From contig NZ_JAFMVC010000027.1 of the NCBI RefSeq assembly GCF_025499605.1, positions 1 to 61,138 of the forward strand: 61,138 nt of DNA. Reading direction: 5' to 3'. Shown in pieces: positions 47,742-56,695 of this stretch (position 1 is the stretch's first letter; each line of letters starts with the position of its first letter). Origin of the DNA: Carboxylicivirga litoralis (GTDB taxonomy: Bacteria; Bacteroidota; Bacteroidia; Bacteroidales; Marinilabiliaceae). A program made the position numbers and the translations under genes. The notes beneath the pieces were generated by a model. The model saw only the letters and a program-made list of their open reading frames with translations, had not been told where the DNA came from and made no database searches.

Positions 47742-49764
47742 ATTCAACTGTTTTAAAATCCTTATCAGGTGAATAAACAATATTATCAAGAGCCTGATGA
47801 CCATCTGTCGTCACCAGCACTGCATTAAACATCCACTTAACCAATCGCACTTCCGGTGATGTAAATTCGCCTATCGGTAATTTCAGTAATAATTTGTTCC
47901 AGCCCTTATTTAACTGCACCTGCATTGGAGGACGTCCCTCCCAATTTTCATTTCGCAAGGATATCTCGTTGGATTTTACGGTATGTGTGTTTTCCCAAAC
48001 AGGCGGCTGAATCTCTTCATCATTCAGCCAAATACGACTTTCTTTGTAATCCCATTTCCCCTGAGGTGGTGGCAAGTCTTTTTCTGACCGTCCATAATTT
48101 TGGAACCGCACGTAAATACCTGCTTCCTGTTGAATGGGCGAATAAACCCGGGTGTATGCATAAGCCGTGTGATTCGGCTGAGGATTAGCATAAAAACCGG
48201 GAATTAATGTTCCCCAAACATGACGCAGGTATATTCCGGCACCGGTTGCCTCATGCGTTGAATAGACATCATCCTGATATTCATACGATTTTTGCAACTT
48301 CTTCTCCGGTGGAAATACCTGTGATAAATTCCCATTATTAGGAAAAGCATCAGTTATGCGCCATTTTATATTGGTTTGTTTCACATAAGCAAAAGGCTCT
48401 TCACTAAAAACATGCGTTTTAAAGTGAAGCATGCGTTCTTCAAAATCGTTAAACGCATTGAATTCTTCACTATTAACAGCACCCAATAAAGTACCTTGCT
48501 CATAGAAGTACTTGTCTCGTCCTCCTTGCCAAGTAGATTCGGCTAATGCCAGCATAGCCGGATAAAAACCATTCTGAGCAATCACCTGTTTTGTTTCATC
48601 CACAAAACGGTCATTCCAAATGGCGACAATCGAACCGGCAACATCTGCGCTACCCTCACTAACGCCTGCCACATTACTATGGTATAAGGCTATGATATCC
48701 GCAAACGTATCGAAATGATTAATATAATGCAGCCTCGAATCAATGGCCGGAATACCTTGATGTAATTGACCTCGCGAGCTCCACATCTGAATCATATCAA
48801 TTTCACCGACCTGGTAATGCCAACCCGGATTCCAGCTGATTACTTTTTTGCCTTTATCTCGGATATAGGCCACCATCTCCGGCACAAAATCCGGATTAGT
48901 AAATTTCACCTCATCCGTACCAATATGCAAATAAGGTACATCTGCAAACACCTCGCACACTTCATCCATCAACTGTTTGAGTAGCTTCATGCCTTCAGGA
49001 GATTGCATATCGTGACCTAATGCACGAGTAAAAGCCGCACTGTGCCCAGGCATATCAATTTCGGGAATCAATAACACATGATGCTCCTGGCAAAATTTCA
49101 CCAAGTCTTTGGCTTCTTCAATGGTGTAGTATTTCCCTGCCTGACGTCCAAAATTGGAACTATCATTCAACTGTGGAAAAACTTTACTTTCCAGTCGCCA
49201 GGCGATGTCTTCTGTCAGGTGCCAGTGAAAGACATTGATCTTGAATTGTGACAGCAATGCAATTTGTTTCTTCAATTCCTGGACGGGAATATAACTGCGC
49301 CCTACATCGTGCATAAAACCACGAATTTTGAATGCCGGCCAGTCAACAATGTGGCAACTAGGTGCGATAAATTCAGCTCCCTGTTTGACCACCAATTGAT
49401 TTAGCGTTTGAAAAGCCCTGTAAACACCTGTTTTTGTAACTGCCTTAATAGAAATATTAGTCGTATTAATAGTAAGATGATAAGCTTCATCCTGATTAAG
49501 TGGAACATCCTGCAATGCATCAACCATCTTTATTTCAAGATGCATATCGCTCTCCGACTCAATCGCACAACCCAGCTCATTAAGCTGCTGATGTACCATT
49601 TTCATTAAAGAATCAGGCACACTTAACGTTGTACTAGCCAAATTAACAAATCCATCTTTCCACTCCACTTTTTGAGGGAATGGCAGTAAAGCTGGTCTCT
49701 CGTACTGTGCATACACAAGTTGCAGCACAAAGCAACTCAAGGTGAATAACAAAGCTCTCTTCAT
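47731..49764 (-). CDS. GH20 beta-N-acetylhexosaminidase of the sialic-acid operon
   Basis: A 677-residue secreted exo-hexosaminidase (signal peptide ending LQLVYA). GH20b N-terminal domain (about 25-145), then the catalytic barrel with FHWHLTEDIAWRLE and the catalytic pair D284-E285 in HIGTDEVKF. The barrel ends near residue 470. A C-terminal beta-sandwich-like region (about 490-670, IYVRFQNYGRSEKD, LNKGWNKLLLKLPIG) is not assigned to a family I can name. It follows the sialidase by 14 bases and overlaps the next gene by 11. It would remove HexNAc exposed after sialic acid and galactose release. It differs in domain make-up from the PA14-bearing GH20 at 7701. Confidence 0.9.
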   Translation of the reverse strand: MKRALLFTLSCFVLQLVYAQYERPALLPFPQKVEWKDGFVNLASTTLSVPDSLMKMVHQQLNELGCAIESESDMHLEIKMVDALQDVPLNQDEAYHLTINTTNISIKAVTKTGVYRAFQTLNQLVVKQGAEFIAPSCHIVDWPAFKIRGFMHDVGRSYIPVQELKKQIALLSQFKINVFHWHLTEDIAWRLESKVFPQLNDSSNFGRQAGKYYTIEEAKDLVKFCQEHHVLLIPEIDMPGHSAAFTRALGHDMQSPEGMKLLKQLMDEVCEVFADVPYLHIGTDEVKFTNPDFVPEMVAYIRDKGKKVISWNPGWHYQVGEIDMIQMWSSRGQLHQGIPAIDSRLHYINHFDTFADIIALYHSNVAGVSEGSADVAGSIVAIWNDRFVDETKQVIAQNGFYPAMLALAESTWQGGRDKYFYEQGTLLGAVNSEEFNAFNDFEERMLHFKTHVFSEEPFAYVKQTNIKWRITDAFPNNGNLSQVFPPEKKLQKSYEYQDDVYSTHEATGAGIYLRHVWGTLIPGFYANPQPNHTAYAYTRVYSPIQQEAGIYVRFQNYGRSEKDLPPPQGKWDYKESRIWLNDEEIQPPVWENTHTVKSNEISLRNENWEGRPPMQVQLNKGWNKLLLKLPIGEFTSPEVRLVKWMFNAVLVTTDGHQALDNIVYSPDKDFKTVEYEK

Positions 49765-49778
49765 CCCAATGGTATTGC

Positions 49779-50894
49779 CTATTTAGTAACTGAGTCTTTA
49801 CCATCGGTCAGCCATTCGAGTGAGAAGCTGACAAAAGGATTTTCTTTATGCCCATCTTTTTCGAAGAATACGGCGATATCGCCATTTTCGAGTACCGTCA
49901 ATGATGAATAGGCTGAACCTCCTTCATAGATTGTTTTACCTTCTGTCCATGTTTTACCTTCATCGTAGCTAACTCGTACCGTCATGTTCACACGCCCTTC
50001 TTTACTATTCGCATTACTAAATAACAGACGATTTTTATCGTCGCCATTTTTTACCGATGAATAGCGAATAATGGATGCATTACAAGCCGGATCAATGAGT
50101 GTGGTATCGGGATGGCTCTCCCACGATAGTCCCTCATTATCTGATATATGTACGTAACGATGTCCCAGTTTTTGAACACGGCTGTTAATCATCCATCGCC
50201 CATCGGCCAACTGAACAATTTTTGATTCATTAAAGGGTTTGATGGCATTATCGATGACAAACCATGATTTACCATGATCCTTTGAACCAAAGACATGTCC
50301 GCCTTTTTGCAGGTTAACAATGGTGTGTAGAAGCGTTCCATCAGCAGTTTGAATACCTCTTCCTGAGGTGATGAACTTAAAGTCCTTTTCCCATCCGTCC
50401 AATGCAATTTGTGATGTAATGTCTTCAGGTTCGCTCCACGTTATTCCATTATCCGAACTTTTCACTACATGAAAATAGTACACGTCCTTCTCCTTATCCA
50501 GATCCATAAAATTGTAAAAGAGGAAGATTTCACCAGTCACTTCATCAACAATCATGGATGGATCTGAAGCTGACTGTCCCAATGGAAAGTCCACCACGGT
50601 TTCAATATCAGACCAGGTCTTTCCGTTGTCGACGCTACGACGAAGAACAATGTTAATATCGCGGCTCCATTTCAGGTCGCCACAAGAAGGCACACGCTCA
50701 TCTATAGCTGCAATTAAATTGCCATTTGGCGCGGTTACTAACGCCGGAATACGATAACAGGCCACGCTTTCGTTTGCTGTAGCATTAAAAAGGTTAATAT
50801 TATTGACAATGGTACTGTTTTTGGCTTTGTTAGCTGACTGACCACATGCATTGATTGCCAGCAACACCAGAGCAAATGTTAATATTTTATTCAT
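49779..50894 (-). CDS. nanH: GH33 sialidase (exo-alpha-sialidase), lipoprotein
   Basis: A 371-residue compact sialidase with lipoprotein signal (LLAINACG). The arginine-triad Arg48 is in the YRIP motif (FRIP variant). Five Asp-box repeats mark the six-bladed propeller: SVDNGKTW, SSDNGITW, SKDHGKSW, SDNEGLSW and SYDEGKTW. The nucleophile Tyr is expected in GGSAYSSLTVL. There is no extra carbohydrate-binding module, unlike many Bacteroides sialidases. It follows SusD 2 in the nan operon. It would release terminal sialic acid at the surface or in the periplasm for the transport and lyase steps. Confidence 0.93.
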   Translation of the reverse strand: MNKILTFALVLLAINACGQSANKAKNSTIVNNINLFNATANESVACYRIPALVTAPNGNLIAAIDERVPSCGDLKWSRDINIVLRRSVDNGKTWSDIETVVDFPLGQSASDPSMIVDEVTGEIFLFYNFMDLDKEKDVYYFHVVKSSDNGITWSEPEDITSQIALDGWEKDFKFITSGRGIQTADGTLLHTIVNLQKGGHVFGSKDHGKSWFVIDNAIKPFNESKIVQLADGRWMINSRVQKLGHRYVHISDNEGLSWESHPDTTLIDPACNASIIRYSSVKNGDDKNRLLFSNANSKEGRVNMTVRVSYDEGKTWTEGKTIYEGGSAYSSLTVLENGDIAVFFEKDGHKENPFVSFSLEWLTDGKDSVTK

Positions 50895-50998
50895 TGTAAT
50901 TGATTTTAGAGAGAATTGCTAATTACGATTTTCTTCTCGTTACTATTTAATACCTATCAAGATACTAATACTAACTTTAAAAAACTTGCGGAATGAGT

Positions 50999-51037
50999 AA
51001 AATGCCCCATTAGCCTCGTTAGCTTACAGGGCAATTT
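50999..51037 (-). terminator. Weak hairpin after SusD 2
   Basis: TGCCC (51003-51007) pairs with GGGCA (51029-51033); an inner TAGC/GCTA pair and flanking A/T runs extend it, with ATTTTAC after the stem on the transcribed strand. It sits in the 155-base gap between SusD and the sialidase, matching the hairpin after SusD 1. Likely an attenuator rather than a full stop. Confidence 0.45.
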
Positions 51038-51049
51038 ACCAATACACTT

Positions 51050-52537
51050 TTAATTATAACCTTCGGTCTGTTTCAATTGATCGTCGTTGGCCAACATACT
51101 TTCAGAAATTGAATAGTATATTTTATAGGCTTCCGATGCATCCAATGAGGCCACCTCATCAAACACAAATGTTTCGCCAGCGCGAACCAAATCCCACCAG
51201 CGTTTACCTTCGCCAATGAACTCTTTATAGCGCTCATCTAAGATAGCTTTAGCATTTTCAGCTTTTGTACTATTAGCAAATTCATGTCCGCTGAAATTGT
51301 CTCCATAAGCCCTCTGACGAACCAGATTTATCTCGCTTGAAGGATCTTCGCCCAGATTATTTTTAGCCTCGGCTAGCAGTAATAAGGCATCGGCATAGCG
51401 GTATAGTGGTACATTGTTGTAATTAAAACGTGAACCATCATCACCTATGATGCCCAGAAACTTATTAAGAATAGCACCTTGATAATTGGCGTTATCTGGT
51501 GTAAATGGAACATGATTGGTGCCATCGTTATACAATTTAATAAAAGTTGTCCGGCGCATATCATCCAAATCTTCCAGGATGAGATTGGTTTTATCTGATG
51601 GGCCAAAACGACTGGCTCCATTCACCACAAAATCAGACAAAGAAGTACCTGTTTCGTCGAAAAGACCTGCTACGTCAACCATACGACCGGTAAAACTACC
51701 ATAGAAATTACCTGCTTGATCCTGCTGATAATCAAATGAAAATATAAACTCGTTATTAAACTCATTACCCTGTCCCCACAGTTGTTCAAATGGAACCAGT
51801 TCGTGTCCTGTAATTTGCGATAAAGCCGTTTTAGCTGTTGTAAAATCAGCATCGCCACCTCCAAGTACCTTACCCGACCACAGGTATACATCACCTTTTA
51901 GTACTAAGGTTGCGGCTTTGGACCAATACACGTTCTTGCCATTCCACTGGCTGTTGTCACTACCAAAATATTCCAACGAACTTTCAATATCGGCCTTTAC
52001 CTGGTTCATCACCTCAGCTTTAGGCGAACGTGGCTTCTTAAGTTTTTCCAAATCCACCTCTAACAATGGCTCTGTGGTAATTGGCACATCGCCCCAGGCT
52101 TTTAGCATGGTATAATACACCTGAGCTCGTAAACCATACACCTGACCCAATAAATGATTCAGTTCGGCTTCATCCTTAAATGGAGCTTTAGGCGCATTAA
52201 CAATGAAATCGTTGATGTAGTGCATCAATCCATAAAAATTGGCCCACTTATCAAAGTGTACAATGGTTGTGCTGATGTTATTATCAATCAAATCCTGGCC
52301 CGATGGCGACTCAATCGTTTTGCCACCCCAAACATCAGAGCGCAATTCGCCCATTTGCCAGAGCGTGTAGGCATAGTCCCTGTATTTAGAGAAAATTCCG
52401 ACATGAGCAGCACGAGCCGCTTCTTCCGTATCCCAAAACCCGTTGTAGGTTAATTCACTTTCGGGTTGCATATCCAACTCACATGAGCCCAACAAGGTCG
52501 CAACCAGCAATAGTGCTATATATTTTAATTGTTTCAT
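51050..52537 (-). CDS. SusD-family lipoprotein 2 (NanU-like sialic-acid binding protein)
   Basis: A 495-residue outer-membrane lipoprotein (signal peptide ending LLGSC, then ELDMQPESELTYNGFW). SusD motifs: AQVYYTMLKAWGDVPI, RYADALLLLAEAKNNLGE and the C-terminal ILDERYKEFIGEGKRWWDLVR. It lies 18 bases after SusC 2. In Bacteroides fragilis and Tannerella the SusC/D pair of sialic-acid operons (NanO/NanU) binds and imports free sialic acid (established). The gene neighbours here support the same role. Confidence 0.88.
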   Translation of the reverse strand: MKQLKYIALLLVATLLGSCELDMQPESELTYNGFWDTEEAARAAHVGIFSKYRDYAYTLWQMGELRSDVWGGKTIESPSGQDLIDNNISTTIVHFDKWANFYGLMHYINDFIVNAPKAPFKDEAELNHLLGQVYGLRAQVYYTMLKAWGDVPITTEPLLEVDLEKLKKPRSPKAEVMNQVKADIESSLEYFGSDNSQWNGKNVYWSKAATLVLKGDVYLWSGKVLGGGDADFTTAKTALSQITGHELVPFEQLWGQGNEFNNEFIFSFDYQQDQAGNFYGSFTGRMVDVAGLFDETGTSLSDFVVNGASRFGPSDKTNLILEDLDDMRRTTFIKLYNDGTNHVPFTPDNANYQGAILNKFLGIIGDDGSRFNYNNVPLYRYADALLLLAEAKNNLGEDPSSEINLVRQRAYGDNFSGHEFANSTKAENAKAILDERYKEFIGEGKRWWDLVRAGETFVFDEVASLDASEAYKIYYSISESMLANDDQLKQTEGYN

Positions 52538-52555
52538 TTTAAACTGTATTAAAAG

Positions 52556-55500
52556 TTAGAAAGTAACGTTTAAACCTAAAGTATATGTGCGAGGTAACGG
52601 GAAACGTCCCGAATCAATTCCTCCACTGGTCACTTCAGGTGAACTGCCCGAAAAACCATTGAAATAGGCCAGGTTGGCTCCTGTTACGTAAAGACGAATG
52701 TTTTGAAAAACATTGTTGGCAATAGCTCCGCTAAGATTATAGCTCAATGTTACTTCGCGCAAGGCCAGGTAATCTCCTTTTTCCCACATTCTTGAACTAC
52801 TGTTGTCAATAGACCCCTGATCGCCACCTGCAGCCAGGTGATTACGCTGACGGTCGACCAAAGTGAAAATCGGAATATTTGAAGTAGGATTTTCTGCCGT
52901 CCAAGAGTCACGTATTTCAATTGGCCCATTTTGGTTACCCTGAGTTTGAGCTATCCCTTTAACCCGGCGGCCGTTAATGATGTAATGACCAACGGCGAAG
53001 TCGGTTTTAACAAACAGGTTAAAGTTCTTATAACTCAGGTTCGAAGTCATACCCCCAACAAAATCAGGAGTGGTACGGCCGATTACTTTACGATCCAAAT
53101 GATTGATAACTCCATCGTTATTCAAATCTTTCCAACGTGCATCACCCAAGAAGCGGGTGTCTTTTTGGTGTGCAAATTCAACGGTTCTATCGGCATGTTC
53201 ATCAATATCAGCCTGTGTTTGATAAACGCCATCAAACACATAAGCTGTAATCAAGTCGTAACCCACACGCTGACCTTCCTGCAGTCCGCCAACATATTTC
53301 GTTTCGCCGGTTGCTGCATCGTAAATCTCTGTTCCGCCCTGACGGTTATTATCAACCCCATTGGCTGGTAATTTATGCGCGTAATTTCTGACTGAATAGT
53401 AGGTTACTCCCAAATTCCAATTGAGATCATTCTTTTTAATCACATCGGCATTCAGCTGAAGTTCAAGACCTTTGTTACGAAGGGTTCCGTTATTGGTGGT
53501 AATCGATGAGAAACCTGTCCATAATGGCAAGGTCAGTCCTGCCAATTTATCTTTGACATCTCGTACGAAATAGTCCGCCATCAAAGTAATGCGGTTATTA
53601 GCGAAACCAGCATCCAATCCGATATTGAAAGTTGTTGAACGCTCCCATTTCAGATCCAACAAAGGTAAACGGTTATTGACATAACCAGCCTGTGTATCGT
53701 AAACATTTGTTGTAGCATAAGTCCCGAACACGCCAAAGTTAGACAGTACTTCAATGTTACCATTTACTCCATAACTCAAGCGTGGCTTCAGGCTGCTCAC
53801 AATGGATTTCATTTTAGAGTCTTTGTAAAACTCTTCGTTGTGCACATTCCATCCCACCGATACGCCAGGGAAAAAATCATACTTGTTATTTCCCAGTCGG
53901 CTGGCTCCATCACGACGGAAAGTTAAACCCAGTAGGTATTTATAGTCGTAATCGTAGTTAAGCTGTCCAAAAACAGAGGCAATCTCATATCCGGTATGAT
54001 ACGAATAAGGAATGCCTGATGCTTCTGAACCCACATTCATGGTATAAATCAGGTCTGTTGGCGACAAGCGAGTGGCGGCATCAAACTCAAACTCTTTCTC
54101 CTTGAAATATTCGAAGCCAACTAACGCATTAATGTTATGTACATCGTTAATACGCTTTTTATAGTTGAGCATTGAAGTTATCTGGTTACGCATCATTCTA
54201 TCATGCGAAACAGACGACTTTCGATCGGTATTCAATCGGCCTGAGCTCAAATATGCTTTGTTAAAGGCCTCATTCGAATTATTGATGGTAAAATGACTAC
54301 CTCGTAATGTTAATGTAAAATCATTCAGAAACTTGTAATCCATCTGAACAGAAGCTGTCAAACGCTGCTCAAGGTTAGTACGTACAAACTTATCTTTGTA
54401 ATACAGAGGGTTACCAAAACCCAGATAAGTACCTGGCTGGTATTCATCAGACAAGCTACCATCCGGATTGTTATTATAAATGCGGGAAGTTGGTGCTAAA
54501 CCAGCAGTACGCTGGAATAAATTGTATTCACTATCGTATGGCAAGTTCTGGTTAGAGTGCGCATAGATAATATTGGATGACACTTTAAAATTATCCGAAA
54601 TATTATACGATGCGTTAAATGTTCCTGAGTAACGCTTAAATGCAGAGCCAAATACCAATCCTTTATCATCAAGCATACCCAAACCCAGGTAATACGTTCC
54701 TTTGTCATTACCACCGTCGAACGACAAGCTGTAATCCTGTCCATAGCTTTCCTGGTAAAACAGTTCGTTCATTTTATTATCCTGGAAAAGCAGAGTTGTT
54801 CCTGGTGCAATAGGATCATCCATGGTTTGCCAACCATCATAATTCAACAAGTATTTGTTATCATCTGTCAAATACATGGTTGTATAAATGGAATTGGTAG
54901 CATTGTTGCCAGTAGCAGCAGCATGTGCCCCAGTCAGAAACTGATCGAGCCAGGCATATCCCATCACATCCTGTGCTGCACGCACTCCTAGGCGGTTAAA
55001 CTTCACATAGTCCGCAGCACCCATGTATTCCATCGGATCTTCGCGACGTTTATTAGTTGTGAATTTGGATCTGAAGGTCACATTTGACTTACCTTTCTTT
55101 CCTTTTTTAGTGGTCACCAATATAACACCATTGGCAGCACGCGCACCATACACCGCAGTGGAAGCTGCATCCTTCAGTACCTCCATCGATTCAATATCGT
55201 CGGCGTTCAAGGCATAAAATGATCCTGGTACACCATCAATTAAAATCAGTGGCGTTCCTTTTCCGTCGAAGCTGGTTCCCCCACGTAATACCAAGCTTGG
55301 GGTTGAGCCAGGCTGTCCTGTTGTTTGAGTCACCTGCAAACCGGCAATGGTACCCTGCAAAGCAGTAGCGGCATTTGAGCGCGGCGCACTTTCAAGCACT
55401 TTTGTGTCCAGCTTAGCGATAGATGTGGTCATTTCAGCTCTTGACTGAGTAGTATAACCAGTTACCACCACTTCATCCAATCGTTTCAACTCTTCCACTA

Positions 55501-55792
55501 AAGTGACATTAATGGTTTGCTGTGTGCCCACTGCAATCACTTGCGTTTGAAAGCCAATAAATGAGAATACAAGTGACTCATTTGCATCAGCCGAAATCTG
55601 GTATGTCCCATCAATACCAGTAATTGTTCCATTTGTGGTGTTTTCTACATACACCGAAACACCTGGTAAAAGTTCGCCTCCAGCATCTTTTACCACACCT
55701 GTAATTAGGTTTTGAGCCAGCACACTACCTCCTAATATCCAAGATAATAGCATGACCAAGCCCAGCTTTTTTGTTAATAGTTTTCTTTTCAT
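52556..55792 (-). CDS. SusC-family TonB-dependent transporter 2 (NanO-like)
   Basis: A 1078-residue outer-membrane transporter. Signal peptide (ending GGSVLAQ), carboxypeptidase-D-like domain (about 30-105, LLPGVSVYVENTTNGTITG), plug (about 110-225, DEVVVTGYTTQSR, LILIDGVPGS, EVLKDAASTAVYGARAANG) and barrel ending TLGLNVTF. It has no STN domain, in contrast to SusC 1, which agrees with control by the GntR-type repressor rather than by sigma/FecR. It is the first gene of the nan operon and sits directly behind the promoter at 55834-55864. Free sialic acid is the likely substrate. Confidence 0.92.
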   Translation of the reverse strand: MKRKLLTKKLGLVMLLSWILGGSVLAQNLITGVVKDAGGELLPGVSVYVENTTNGTITGIDGTYQISADANESLVFSFIGFQTQVIAVGTQQTINVTLVEELKRLDEVVVTGYTTQSRAEMTTSIAKLDTKVLESAPRSNAATALQGTIAGLQVTQTTGQPGSTPSLVLRGGTSFDGKGTPLILIDGVPGSFYALNADDIESMEVLKDAASTAVYGARAANGVILVTTKKGKKGKSNVTFRSKFTTNKRREDPMEYMGAADYVKFNRLGVRAAQDVMGYAWLDQFLTGAHAAATGNNATNSIYTTMYLTDDNKYLLNYDGWQTMDDPIAPGTTLLFQDNKMNELFYQESYGQDYSLSFDGGNDKGTYYLGLGMLDDKGLVFGSAFKRYSGTFNASYNISDNFKVSSNIIYAHSNQNLPYDSEYNLFQRTAGLAPTSRIYNNNPDGSLSDEYQPGTYLGFGNPLYYKDKFVRTNLEQRLTASVQMDYKFLNDFTLTLRGSHFTINNSNEAFNKAYLSSGRLNTDRKSSVSHDRMMRNQITSMLNYKKRINDVHNINALVGFEYFKEKEFEFDAATRLSPTDLIYTMNVGSEASGIPYSYHTGYEIASVFGQLNYDYDYKYLLGLTFRRDGASRLGNNKYDFFPGVSVGWNVHNEEFYKDSKMKSIVSSLKPRLSYGVNGNIEVLSNFGVFGTYATTNVYDTQAGYVNNRLPLLDLKWERSTTFNIGLDAGFANNRITLMADYFVRDVKDKLAGLTLPLWTGFSSITTNNGTLRNKGLELQLNADVIKKNDLNWNLGVTYYSVRNYAHKLPANGVDNNRQGGTEIYDAATGETKYVGGLQEGQRVGYDLITAYVFDGVYQTQADIDEHADRTVEFAHQKDTRFLGDARWKDLNNDGVINHLDRKVIGRTTPDFVGGMTSNLSYKNFNLFVKTDFAVGHYIINGRRVKGIAQTQGNQNGPIEIRDSWTAENPTSNIPIFTLVDRQRNHLAAGGDQGSIDNSSSRMWEKGDYLALREVTLSYNLSGAIANNVFQNIRLYVTGANLAYFNGFSGSSPEVTSGGIDSGRFPLPRTYTLGLNVTF

Positions 55793-55810
55793 AAATTCAA
55801 ATTTTATTGG

Positions 55811-55864
55811 ATTATGTCATACATAATGCGTTTCAAAAATATGTGATTTAATTTTTTTTTCAAA
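55811..55864 (-). promoter_or_regulatory. Promoter of the sialic-acid operon with overlapping GntR-type palindrome
   Basis: On the minus strand, -33 TTTG (55864-55861) and -7 TATTTTTG (55841-55834) are separated by exactly 19 bp, the Bacteroidota consensus. Just downstream, across the expected start site, is the palindrome ATTATGT-CAT-ACATAAT (55811-55827). Its core GTNNNAC is the pattern bound by FadR-type GntR proteins, one of which is encoded divergently at 55896. Repression of SusC 2 and possibly autoregulation are the likely outcome. Confidence 0.72.
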
Positions 55865-55895
55865 AGATTTTGCTAAAATTTGTGGGGAGATAATC

Positions 55896-56618
55896 ATGCA
55901 TCCTATGACAGATAAGACAAAAAATAATAGCCTAAACATCACCGCAGTTGATTCAAGCAGCCTTGTTGACAAGGTGGAGCAAACATTAATTGATTTATTA
56001 ATCTCTGAGAAATTGAATCCAGGTGATCAGATTCCAAAAGAACTGGAATTGACCGAAATGTTAGGTGTTTCGAGAACCGTGATACGTGAAGCACTCAATC
56101 GGCTTAAAACAATTGGTCTTATCGAATCGACAAAACGGAAAGGCTCAACCATTAAAAGTCCGGATCTACTTTTTCTCTTAAAGAAAAGCCTGATCCCTAA
56201 TATTCTGGATCAAGCCACTTTAAAAGATATTTTCGAACTTAGGCTGGTGATTGAGATTGGAATGAGCGATTTAATTTATAATCGTGCTACGCCAGAGGAT
56301 ATTGCAGAATTAGAGCAGATTGTTGCAACAGAGCCAGATTCGCCTAAAGAAGTTCTTTTTGATGTGGATCATGAAATCAAATTCCATGGAAAATTGTATC
56401 AGATTTCGGGCAATCACACATTAATTGATTTTCAGACAATATTATTACCCGCATTCCGGTATGTATATGATTCCGGCATGATTGAAAGTCCAGCTCATGA
56501 CTCCAAATGGGTTTCACACCAGGATTTAGTAAAAATATTAAAGGATGGAAATCCGAATAAGTTCCGCAATGCCATGCGCAAGCATCTGGACAGACACTTT
56601 AAGGGGTATTTTAAGTAA
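55896..56618 (+). CDS. GntR/FadR-family regulator, putative sialic-acid operon repressor
   Basis: A 240-residue DNA-binding protein. The winged helix-turn-helix spans about 22-90 (PGDQIPKELELTEMLGVSR, TVIREALNRLKTIGLIES). The FCD ligand-binding domain spans about 95-235 (LKDIFELRLVIEIGMSDLIY, DVDHEIKFHGKLYQISGNH) with the Asp/His residues that usually bind a metal. It is divergent from SusC 2 with about 100 bases between. A strong Shine-Dalgarno-like GGGGAG precedes the ATG. Escherichia coli NanR, which senses sialic acid, is of the same family, so the same job is likely here. Whether it is a true NanR ortholog needs a tree. Confidence 0.85.
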   Translation: MHPMTDKTKNNSLNITAVDSSSLVDKVEQTLIDLLISEKLNPGDQIPKELELTEMLGVSRTVIREALNRLKTIGLIESTKRKGSTIKSPDLLFLLKKSLIPNILDQATLKDIFELRLVIEIGMSDLIYNRATPEDIAELEQIVATEPDSPKEVLFDVDHEIKFHGKLYQISGNHTLIDFQTILLPAFRYVYDSGMIESPAHDSKWVSHQDLVKILKDGNPNKFRNAMRKHLDRHFKGYFK

Positions 56619-56631
56619 CCTTTACTAAATT

Positions 56632-56682
56632 GAGCTCCAATAGGCTGGCTATACTAACAAACGATTGGAGCTCTTACTTTTC
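56632..56682 (+). terminator. Terminator after the GntR-type gene
   Basis: Perfect 10-bp stem GAGCTCCAAT (56632-56641) and ATTGGAGCTC (56664-56673) with a 22-base loop, followed by TTACTTTTCC. It lies between convergent genes and may serve both. Confidence 0.65.
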
Positions 56683-56695
56683 CTACTTCATTTAT

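Noticed and set aside
52931-53371. A 146-codon frame opposite SusC 2
   Set aside because: Antisense to conserved TonB-dependent receptor barrel; no independent evidence.
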